Shown one piece after another: positions 57,518 through 64,000 of a stretch of DNA of 64,000 bases. This DNA is from Flavobacteriaceae bacterium GSB9 (GTDB taxonomy: Bacteria; Bacteroidota; Bacteroidia; Flavobacteriales; Flavobacteriaceae). Under the pieces are notes generated by a model, which was not told the DNA's origin, did no database searches, and was given only the letters and a program-made list of their open reading frames with translations. Position numbers and translations under genes: made by a program. The stretch spans positions 682,001 through 746,000 of the forward strand of contig CP062007.1 in assembly GCA_022749295.1 (NCBI GenBank), read 5' to 3'. Every line of letters starts with the position of its first letter. Position 1 is the stretch's first letter.

Positions 57518-58336
57518 ATGTCTGTAGCAAACAAAAATTACAAACGGGTAACCGTAAAAACATTAGTTGATATGAAAGCTAATGGCGAAAAAATATCTAT
57601 GCTTACGGCATACGATTATACCATGGCCAAAATTGTTGATGGTGCTGGAATTGATGTCATTTTAGTTGGTGATTCTGCAAGTAATGTTATGGCTGGGCAT
57701 GAAACTACGCTGCCCATTACTTTAGACCAAATGATTTACCATGCATCTTCGGTAATAAGGGCTGCAGAACGTAGTTTGGTGGTAGTCGATTTACCTTTTG
57801 GAAGCTACCAAAGCGACCCCAAAGAAGCGCTAAGATCGGCCATTCGAATAATGAAAGAAAGCGGTGCCCATTCAGTAAAACTGGAAGGCGGAAAAGAAAT
57901 AAAGGACTCCATAAAACGTATTTTAAATGCAGGAATTCCCGTAATGGGCCACTTGGGATTAACACCACAGTCTATTTATAAATTTGGCACATATACCGTG
58001 CGTGCCAAAGAAGAAGACGAGGCTAAACGCTTAATGGATGATGCCAAAATGCTCGAAAAAATTGGGTGTTTTGCTATTGTTTTAGAAAAAATTCCGGCCG
58101 CTTTGGCCAAAAAGGTTGCCGAAAGTGTAAAAATCCCAATTATTGGTATTGGAGCTGGAAACGATGTAGATGGACAGGTTTTGGTTCTACACGATATGCT
58201 AGGTATGACACACGAGTTCCACCCCAGATTTTTACGTCGCTATTTAAATTTATATGATGATATGACTTCGGCTATTTCGCAATATGTAGACGATGTAAAA
58301 TCTAGGGATTTCCCCAATGATGAGGAGCAGTATTAA
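57518..58336 (+). CDS. panB: 3-methyl-2-oxobutanoate hydroxymethyltransferase
   Basis: 272 residues. The family opens with [20 protein letters not shown] and has [21 protein letters not shown] with metal-binding Asp residues, KLEGGKEI and the [14 protein letters not shown] motif. It makes ketopantoate for pantothenate and CoA, using methylene-THF. The gene follows the esterase by 45 bases on the same strand; the functional link is probably only positional. Confidence 0.96.
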   Translation: MSVANKNYKRVTVKTLVDMKANGEKISMLTAYDYTMAKIVDGAGIDVILVGDSASNVMAGHETTLPITLDQMIYHASSVIRAAERSLVVVDLPFGSYQSDPKEALRSAIRIMKESGAHSVKLEGGKEIKDSIKRILNAGIPVMGHLGLTPQSIYKFGTYTVRAKEEDEAKRLMDDAKMLEKIGCFAIVLEKIPAALAKKVAESVKIPIIGIGAGNDVDGQVLVLHDMLGMTHEFHPRFLRRYLNLYDDMTSAISQYVDDVKSRDFPNDEEQY

Positions 58337-58380
58337 TCTAAAGCTTTTAGGTAAATTAGATTTCTTAGATTAGCTAAGTT

Positions 58381-58431
58381 ATGTACAAATTCAAGGAACT
58401 AGAAATTTGGAAACGAAAACCTATAAATTGA
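58381..58431 (+). pseudogene. Truncated start of a four-helix-bundle (23S IVP-like) gene
   Basis: An ATG-started ORF of 16 codons reads MYKFKELEIWKR before losing resemblance and stopping. This is the near-invariant start of the four-helix-bundle proteins once called 23S rRNA intervening-sequence proteins. The rest of the gene, about 100 codons, is missing. It overlaps the next gene's start region in another frame. Confidence 0.65.
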
Positions 58432-59114
58432 ATTTCAAATCTGTTGTAAGTTTGTTGAAAGCAAATCTAGCAGTAATTTTACTTGTATACATTCTACTTG
58501 AATATTTTAACCAAGAAATTGATAATTACAAAGTCATACTCATTGTGTCAATATATTTCATTGCTCTTTATAATGGCCCTGCAATTTATTTGCTATTCAA
58601 CTATTATAAAAACAATAAAGATACTGAGTTTTCAATTGATGAAAAATTGAGGGTGATTACAATTACAGAAAGGGAAAACCAAAAAATTTATAATTTTGAA
58701 GATGTAAAATATTCTATTTATAACATTGGGATATATTATAAAAATGCAATAGATAAAAATTTTCGAATTCCTACTTTATTCTCTGAATTTGGATATTGGG
58801 ATTTAACCTTTAAAAATGGAGATCGATATTTTTTAACAACCTTACTTCATGACTTTTTATTAGACGAAGATAAAGTCAAAAACACTAAATATCGTTTTCG
58901 ACTTATACCCTACATAGACAAAAAACACAAAGATAATGGTGTTGACCTCAAACCTATAAAAACTCATAATAAAATCTGTAGTGATAAACTAAGGCGCAAT
59001 TTTAACCAAAAAACAATTGAGGAACTAAATTACATAATCGAAAACAAAAGTAAGTACCAGCCTAAAGCTGTTTTTTTGGCTAAGAAAATTATAAAAGAAA
59101 GAACTTTGTCTTAA
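58407..59114 (+). CDS. Hypothetical membrane protein with an uncertain start
   Basis: 235 residues from a TTG at 58407; no ATG lies near the expected N-terminus. Two membrane helices lie at about 17-34 and 42-65. The rest is soluble, with FSIDEKLRVITI and YWDLTFKNGDRYFL strands like a PH-like or YcxB-type domain. The first codons overlap the four-helix-bundle remnant, so its original start may have been lost by a deletion and the gene may be damaged. Function unknown. Confidence 0.72.
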   Translation: METKTYKLNFKSVVSLLKANLAVILLVYILLEYFNQEIDNYKVILIVSIYFIALYNGPAIYLLFNYYKNNKDTEFSIDEKLRVITITERENQKIYNFEDVKYSIYNIGIYYKNAIDKNFRIPTLFSEFGYWDLTFKNGDRYFLTTLLHDFLLDEDKVKNTKYRFRLIPYIDKKHKDNGVDLKPIKTHNKICSDKLRRNFNQKTIEELNYIIENKSKYQPKAVFLAKKIIKERTLS

Positions 59115-59148
59115 CAAATCACATCATTTTTAAAAATCTATAAACTTA

Positions 59149-59850
59149 GTGTCAAACAAAATACTTTCTAACAAATCCAATCTCCAGGTTCTTTACGAAG
59201 ACAACCACATTATAATCGTAAATAAACGTGCAGGCGATATTGTTCAGGGTGATAAAACCGGCGACAAACCCCTTAGCGATGTGGTCAAGGAATACATAAA
59301 AGACAAATACAATAAGCCAGGCAATGTGTATTTGGGCACCGTTCACCGTTTGGACCGGCCAACAACAGGTTTGGTTATTTTTGCAAAAACAAGTAAAGCA
59401 TTGCCTCGTCTCAACAAATTATTCCTTTCAAAAGATATCAAGAAAACCTATTGGGCGGTTGTAAAAAATAAACCTCCAAAAAACGCAGACACTTTAGTTA
59501 ACTGGCTAAAGAAAAACCCGAAAAACAATAAATCTACTGCGCATTCCAAGGAAATAAAAGACAGTAAAAAGGCCATACTTCATTACCAATTAATTAAAAA
59601 ATTAGATAATTATTTTCTTTTGGAAGTCAATTTAGAAACGGGGCGCCACCACCAAATCCGTTCTCAACTATCAAATATTGGTTGCCCCATAAAAGGTGAT
59701 TTAAAGTACGGTTTCGACCGCAGCAACAAAGATGCCAGCATACATCTTCATGCCAAGCATATTGAATTTAACCACCCTGTAAAAAAGAACCCCGTATCTG
59801 TGTCTGCCCCGCCACCAAACGACGTTATTTGGAATGCCTGTTTGGGATAA
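59149..59850 (+). CDS. RluA-family pseudouridine synthase
   Basis: 233 residues from GTG 59149. The catalytic HRLDRPTTG at 66-74 carries Asp69. The LEVNLETGRHHQIRSQL motif and a late LHAKHIEF are also present. It lacks the extra S4 domain, as shorter RluA members do. It isomerises uridine in rRNA or tRNA; the target is not evident. Confidence 0.92.
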   Translation: MSNKILSNKSNLQVLYEDNHIIIVNKRAGDIVQGDKTGDKPLSDVVKEYIKDKYNKPGNVYLGTVHRLDRPTTGLVIFAKTSKALPRLNKLFLSKDIKKTYWAVVKNKPPKNADTLVNWLKKNPKNNKSTAHSKEIKDSKKAILHYQLIKKLDNYFLLEVNLETGRHHQIRSQLSNIGCPIKGDLKYGFDRSNKDASIHLHAKHIEFNHPVKKNPVSVSAPPPNDVIWNACLG

Positions 59851-60179
59851 TCCTCTCTATTTTAAAAAAATAATTGCTCGATTAGATACTATTAAAGCAA
59901 CAGCTTTTAATTAGCTTTGAAGCTTTTTTAAAATACTTCAAATAAATAGAAATTTGCCCTTTTTGTAAAATAAAAAACCATTATTGGAGTCGTGAATGGT
60001 TCCCCTTTCATTAGGGTTTGCTACGACAAAAATGCTCAATATAGTGAAGGGGATTTTAGAAAGCCTATATAAATACGAACTAAAAATAAGACAAGCCTAT
60101 AACATAATTTAACCTTTCGTAAAACCCCAGTCGCTAAAATTTCGATACATTTGCTATTCAAATTTTTGAATAGATAGCA
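59851..60179. other. Intergenic region with paired hairpins upstream of gcvT
   Basis: 329 bases without an ORF. It holds two adjacent hairpins with complementary loops (59977-60053) and a TACATTTG (60146-60153) that may be the gcvT -7 element. A weak A/T-flanked AAGC hairpin near 59920 could end the pseudouridine synthase gene. Confidence 0.5.
59977..60053 (+). ncRNA. Candidate structured RNA: two stacked hairpins with a loop-loop contact
   Basis: Hairpin 1 pairs ACCATT (59977-59982) with AATGGT (59995-60000). Hairpin 2, immediately adjacent, pairs TCCCCTTTCA (60001-60010) with TGAAGGGGA (60045-60053) with one bulged T. The loop of hairpin 1 contains GTCGT (59989-59993), which is complementary to ACGAC (60023-60027) in the loop of hairpin 2. 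This fits a kissing-loop fold but could be chance, and it lies upstream of the likely gcvT promoter element. No known class is recognised. Confidence 0.35.
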
Positions 60180-61262
60180 ATGAAAAATACAGCCTTAACC
60201 GAAACACACAAAGCGCTTGGCGCAAAGATGGTCTCTTTTGCAGGGTTTAATATGCCTGTTCAATATGAAGGTGTAAACGCCGAACACGAAACCGTTAGAA
60301 ATGCGGTTGGCGTTTTCGATGTATCACACATGGGCGAGTTTTTGATTGAAGGTGAACACGCTTTAGAACTCATTCAAAAAGTAACGAGTAACGACGCTTC
60401 AAAATTAACTATTGGCAAAGCACAATACAGTTGTTTACCTAACGAAAATGGAGGTATTGTTGACGACTTAATTGTTTATCGCATAAAAGAAAACACCTAT
60501 TTGTTGGTTGTTAATGCTAGCAATATTGAAAAAGATTGGAATTGGATTGAATCTAAAAACGAAGTTGGTGCACAAATGCGAAATTTAAGCAACGACTATT
60601 CGTTATTGGCCATTCAGGGGCCTAAAGCAGTTGAGGCAATGCAACCTTTAAGCAGTCATGATTTATCAGCCATAAAGTTTTATAATTTCATTGTTGGCGA
60701 TTTTGCCAGCATTGAGCATGTTATAATTTCTGCAACTGGATATACGGGCAGTGGCGGATTTGAAATTTATTGCAAAAAAAGTGAGGTTAAACAAATTTGG
60801 GACAAGGTTTTCGAAGCTGGAAAAGATTATGGCATCAAACCCATTGGATTAGCGGCTCGCGATACCCTGCGCTTGGAAATGGGATACTGTCTGTATGGTA
60901 ACGATATTGACGATACCACTTCCCCTATTGAAGCTGGATTGGGCTGGATTACCAAATTCACTAAACCATTCACGAATTCTGAAGCTTTAAAAGCCGAAAA
61001 AGAACAGGGGCCAGAGCGAAAGCTTATCGCTTTTGAGTTGGATGAACGAGGTATTCCGCGCCAAGGTTATGACATTGTTGATGACAATGGAAAAACCATA
61101 GGCAATGTAACCTCGGGCACTATGTCACCTTCTTTAGGAAAAGGCATTGGTTTGGGGTATGTTCCTGCAGTATTTTCCAAAGTAGGCAGTAAAATCAATA
61201 TTCAAATTCGAAAAAAAACCATACCCGCAACAGTTGTAAAGCTGCCATTTTACAAAGTGTAA
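60180..61262 (+). CDS. gcvT: Aminomethyltransferase, glycine cleavage T protein
   Basis: 360 residues. Family marks are [30 protein letters not shown]-like opening, [36 protein letters not shown] and a late [21 protein letters not shown]. It takes the aminomethyl group from the H protein and makes methylene-THF and ammonia. The H and P proteins are not in the window. It may be cotranscribed with the epimerase-like gene starting 23 bases later. Confidence 0.97.
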   Translation: MKNTALTETHKALGAKMVSFAGFNMPVQYEGVNAEHETVRNAVGVFDVSHMGEFLIEGEHALELIQKVTSNDASKLTIGKAQYSCLPNENGGIVDDLIVYRIKENTYLLVVNASNIEKDWNWIESKNEVGAQMRNLSNDYSLLAIQGPKAVEAMQPLSSHDLSAIKFYNFIVGDFASIEHVIISATGYTGSGGFEIYCKKSEVKQIWDKVFEAGKDYGIKPIGLAARDTLRLEMGYCLYGNDIDDTTSPIEAGLGWITKFTKPFTNSEALKAEKEQGPERKLIAFELDERGIPRQGYDIVDDNGKTIGNVTSGTMSPSLGKGIGLGYVPAVFSKVGSKINIQIRKKTIPATVVKLPFYKV

Positions 61263-61285
61263 ACTATTGCTTATCGTGATTGAAT

Positions 61286-62125
61286 ATGCGAAGTAGGGAA
61301 AACAACAAACATAGAATTTTAATTTTAGGCGCCAGTGGCTTTGTGGGTGGCGCCATTTACAAAGAACTCTGCCCCTATTTTAACACTTTTGCCACTTACA
61401 ATATCAGCAACAAGAATTTTGAAAAAAACCAGCATTTTTTTCAGTACAATATTGAAGAAGACGATATTTATGAAATTCTTGATTTGGTTAGACCCACCAT
61501 TATAATTTCTTCGCTACGTGGCGATTTTTCAAAACAGGTTTTGGTACATCAGCATTTGGCTGAATATGTATTCGCAAACAGGATAAAATTATTATTTCTT
61601 TCGTCGGCCAATGTATTTGATGCGTATTCAAAATATCCAAGTTACGAAGATGACAAAACCTATAGCAACAGTGTTTATGGGCATTTTAAAATAAAAATTG
61701 AAAATATGCTGCTACGCCTTCCCAAAAAACAGGTAGCCATTTTACGTCTTCCCATGGTTTTTGGTGCACAATCGCCCAGGGTTCAGGAAATTGTTCAAAA
61801 CATAAACAAGGGCGAACCCGTTGAGGTCTTTCCAAATTTAATAATGAATGTAACAACCGATTCCAAAGTTACGCAGCAAATCCACTATATTATTAACCGG
61901 AATAAATTCGGAATTTTTCATTTAGGAAGTAACGATTTGGTGCATCACGACGATTTTATAAAAGAAATAATTGAACACCTTGAAGTAAAAAAAGCTCCTG
62001 TTTTCAAGCAGGTTTACACTACCAACGACGAAAGATACCTTGCCGTTTTACCTAAAACCAATAAACTACCCAAGCATCTTCAACTTTTCAGTCAAGATAT
62101 TTTAACTGAATTAAAAATAAGTTGA
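61286..62125 (+). CDS. NAD(P)-binding SDR epimerase/dehydratase-like protein
   Basis: 279 residues from ATG 61286; a TTG six bases earlier is possible. The Rossmann motif GASGFVG lies near residue 14. A Ser-rich SSLRG and LFLSSANVFDAY segment and YxxxK (YGHFKIK) follow, as in dTDP-4-dehydrorhamnose reductase-like extended SDRs. The substrate is not clear. It follows gcvT closely. Confidence 0.85.
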   Translation: MRSRENNKHRILILGASGFVGGAIYKELCPYFNTFATYNISNKNFEKNQHFFQYNIEEDDIYEILDLVRPTIIISSLRGDFSKQVLVHQHLAEYVFANRIKLLFLSSANVFDAYSKYPSYEDDKTYSNSVYGHFKIKIENMLLRLPKKQVAILRLPMVFGAQSPRVQEIVQNINKGEPVEVFPNLIMNVTTDSKVTQQIHYIINRNKFGIFHLGSNDLVHHDDFIKEIIEHLEVKKAPVFKQVYTTNDERYLAVLPKTNKLPKHLQLFSQDILTELKIS

Positions 62126-62170
62126 TTTTAAGCTGTTAAATCACTATCTTTTAAAAAAACATAAAATAAC

Positions 62171-62461
62171 ATGAGTAAACTTTCAGAACAAGACATAGAA
62201 AAAAAACTACTTCGATTTCCTGATTGGGAATATTTTGATGATGCCCTGCATGCCGTTTTTGAGTTTGGCAATTTTAAAGATTGTTTTAGTGCTATGAGCC
62301 GTATTGCCTTTGAGTGTGAAGCACTTAACCACCATCCCAATTGGAGTAACGTTTATAACACATTAACAATTTCACTATCAACACATGATGCCGGAGGAGT
62401 AACAGACAAAGATTTCCAGCTTGCAGAAGCGATAGAAAATATTGTTGAGCCAGAGGAATAA
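62171..62461 (+). CDS. phhB: 4a-hydroxytetrahydrobiopterin dehydratase
   Basis: 96 residues. The active-site histidines are in the EALNHHPNW motif (H54, H55). The FKDCFSAM and closing DFQLAEAIENI segments are typical of PCD/DCoH. It recycles pterin cofactor. It is 45 bases after the SDR gene. Confidence 0.94.
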   Translation: MSKLSEQDIEKKLLRFPDWEYFDDALHAVFEFGNFKDCFSAMSRIAFECEALNHHPNWSNVYNTLTISLSTHDAGGVTDKDFQLAEAIENIVEPEE

Positions 62462-62468
62462 TATTTGA

Positions 62469-62499
62469 TTTGTTTTTGGTCGGCTTATTTTTAAATTTG
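62469..62499 (+). promoter_or_regulatory. Near-perfect Bacteroidota promoter for yebC
   Basis: TTTG at 62469-62472, an exact 19-base gap, then TAAATTTG at 62492-62499. This matches the -33/-7 consensus fully. Transcription should start near 62505, about 54 bases before the yebC ATG. Confidence 0.75.
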
Positions 62500-62558
62500 C
62501 GAAACAATAATTTTCGCTGTTTTATATTGAATATAAGCGATTAAATAGGTTTTAAATT

Positions 62559-63278
62559 ATGGGAAGAGCTTTCGAGTTTAGAAAAGCAAGAAAAATGAAG
62601 CGTTGGGCCGCTATGAGCAAGGCCTTTACGCGCATAGGTAAAGATATAGTAATGGCCGTAAAGGAAGGCGGTCCAGACCCCGATAGTAATGCACGTTTGA
62701 GAGCTGTTATACAGAATGCAAAAGCTGTTAATATGCCTAAAGACAATATAGAACGTGCCATAAAACGAGCCAGTGATAAAAATCAAGGCGATTACAAAGA
62801 AGTGATTTTTGAAGGTTATGCACCGCACGGTATTGCCGTTTTGGTTGAAACCGCTACTGATAACAACACAAGAACAGTAGCTAACGTGCGTAGCTATTTT
62901 AATAAATGTGATGGCAGTTTAGGCACATCGGGTTCTGTTGTTTTTATGTTTGACCATACTTGTAATTTTAGAATCAATGCTGATGGATTAGACCCTGAAG
63001 AAATAGAACTGGAATTTATAGATTTTGGTGCTGAAGAGGTTTTTGCTGATGATGATGGCATTTTAATTTATGCGCCTTTTGAAAGCTTTGGTGCCATACA
63101 GGCTGAGTTAGAACGGCGTGATATTGAAATATTATCTTCTGGTTTTGAGCGCATTCCACAGGTTACTAAACCTCTTAGCCCAGAACAGGCTGAAGATGTT
63201 GAAAAACTTCTAGAAAAACTTGAAGAAGATGACGATGTACAAAACGTATATCACACGATGGAAGAAACTACAGAATAA
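62559..63278 (+). CDS. YebC/PmpR-family regulator (TACO1-like)
   Basis: 239 residues. It starts MGRAFEFRKARK and has the family segment DPDSNARLRAVIQNAKAVNMPKDNIERAI-like, then VLVETATDNNTRTVANVR, and a final acidic region (EKLEEDDDVQNVYHTMEE). Members were named as DNA-binding regulators, and recent work links them to translation of polyproline. It has a clear promoter and terminator and appears monocistronic. Confidence 0.95.
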   Translation: MGRAFEFRKARKMKRWAAMSKAFTRIGKDIVMAVKEGGPDPDSNARLRAVIQNAKAVNMPKDNIERAIKRASDKNQGDYKEVIFEGYAPHGIAVLVETATDNNTRTVANVRSYFNKCDGSLGTSGSVVFMFDHTCNFRINADGLDPEEIELEFIDFGAEEVFADDDGILIYAPFESFGAIQAELERRDIEILSSGFERIPQVTKPLSPEQAEDVEKLLEKLEEDDDVQNVYHTMEETTE

Positions 63279-63284
63279 ATTTTA

Positions 63285-63312
63285 AAGAGCGTTTAATTAC
63301 GCTCTTTTTTTA
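63285..63312 (+). terminator. Terminator after yebC
   Basis: AAAGAGCGT pairs with ACGCTCTTT and a T run follows, a few bases after the yebC stop. Confidence 0.88.
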
Positions 63313-63329
63313 AATAACAAACTATCGTA

Positions 63330-64000
63330 ATGGTGGAAAACAAAAAAAATATAAACTGGGGCATTATTGGCTGTGGAGACGTAACTGAAGTTAAAAGTGG
63401 ACCACCTTACCAATTAACTGATGGTTTTACCTTATCAGCCGTTATGCGTAGAGATGCAGTTAAGTTGAAAGACTATGCTAAACGCCATAAAATCGAAACT
63501 ACATATACCGATGCCGATGCGCTAATCAACGATAATAGTATTGACGCCGTTTATATTGCCACACCACCAGATACACATAAACTATATGCTTTAAAGGTGG
63601 CAGAAGCAGGAAAACCATGCTGTATTGAAAAACCATTGAGTCCAAGTTATGCTGACAGTTTAGAAATTTATGAGGTTTTTAAAAGCAAAAATTTACCGTT
63701 GTTCGTAGCCTATTATCGCCGTTCGTTACCACGTTTTTTAAAGATAAAGGAATGGCTGGATGCGGGTTATATTGGTAATGTTAGACACATTAATTCAAAT
63801 TTAACCAAACCAGCAAGTAAAACCGATTTATCTAAAAAATACAATTGGAGAACCGATGCGAACATTGCTCCTGCTGGTTATTTTGATGATTTGGCTAGCC
63901 ATAGCTTAGATTTGTTTGCGTTCTTTTTGGGCAACTTTAAAGAAGCTAATGGCATCAGTTTAAACCAACAAAAATTATACACCGCAAAAGACGCCGTAAC
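63330..64000 (+). CDS. Gfo/Idh/MocA-family oxidoreductase, 3' end outside window
   Basis: At least 223 codons from ATG 63330. The N-terminal Rossmann motif is WGIIGCGDVTEVKSGP, followed by a family-typical IDAVYIATPPDTHKLYAL and the catalytic EKP (CIEKPLSPSYAD). A C-terminal alpha/beta domain begins near FVAYYRRSLPRF. It oxidises or reduces a sugar or inositol with NAD(P). The substrate is unknown and the end is cut off by the window. Confidence 0.92.
   Translation, partial: MVENKKNINWGIIGCGDVTEVKSGPPYQLTDGFTLSAVMRRDAVKLKDYAKRHKIETTYTDADALINDNSIDAVYIATPPDTHKLYALKVAEAGKPCCIEKPLSPSYADSLEIYEVFKSKNLPLFVAYYRRSLPRFLKIKEWLDAGYIGNVRHINSNLTKPASKTDLSKKYNWRTDANIAPAGYFDDLASHSLDLFAFFLGNFKEANGISLNQQKLYTAKDAV

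Noticed and set aside
59851-60179. A glycine riboswitch ahead of gcvT
   Set aside because: The conserved glycine-aptamer words were not found; the observed hairpins do not fit that class.

Overview
The window comes from a Flavobacteriia-type Bacteroidota chromosome. The support is AT-rich DNA, promoters of the TTTG-N19-TAnnTTTG kind, secreted proteins ending in type IX secretion (T9SS) sorting domains, many short lipobox lipoproteins, a fused ThrA with adjacent thrB and thrC, and S1, DnaK and PyrR proteins of Bacteroidota type. The genus cannot be fixed from the sequence alone. No tRNA, rRNA, CRISPR array, transposase, SusC/SusD pair or phage gene was seen.

Positions 1-20200 are a surface-protein region. 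A giant protein running off the left edge (at least 3075 codons) is built of Asp-rich MopE/thrombospondin-3-like modules. Next to it is a shorter paralogue (about 860 codons) with the same N-terminal plan and a T9SS sorting domain. A 2037-codon adhesin-like protein follows, with thirteen 83-residue repeats and its own sorting domain, and then a small choice-of-anchor-type secreted protein. The repeats are in frame and often nearly identical in DNA, so the region is probably prone to copy-number change.

Positions 20316-35523 are mostly housekeeping. They hold a TlpA-like thioredoxin lipoprotein, Nnr (NAD(P)HX repair), the threonine operon thrA-thrB-thrC, a CAP-domain lipoprotein, PdxH, the tight operon pyrR-pyrB-small protein-DUF3291-rnz, and ribosomal protein S1. 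Ahead of thrA lies an unlisted 35-codon ORF, very rich in Thr codons, which looks like an attenuation leader peptide.

Positions 35861-48061 are more accessory. They hold a LysM protein and a decayed second copy of its 3' end, two beta-propeller-like lipoproteins, a T9SS propeller gene broken by one in-frame stop, an ArsP-like permease with a small CPKC thioredoxin, MarC, and an aldo/keto reductase with a DUF4038-type glycosidase.

Positions 48062-64000 hold a fasciclin lipoprotein, a nitronate monooxygenase-like enzyme, an RlmI-like methyltransferase, a lipocalin-like lipoprotein, DnaK, an NTF2-like protein, a GH28 plus esterase pair for pectin-type polysaccharide, PanB, a membrane protein with a truncated four-helix-bundle ORF at its 5' end, an RluA-family pseudouridine synthase, GcvT, an epimerase-like protein, PhhB, YebC and the start of a Gfo/Idh/MocA oxidoreductase.

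The most notable non-coding signals are the thr leader and a possible two-hairpin kissing-loop element upstream of gcvT.
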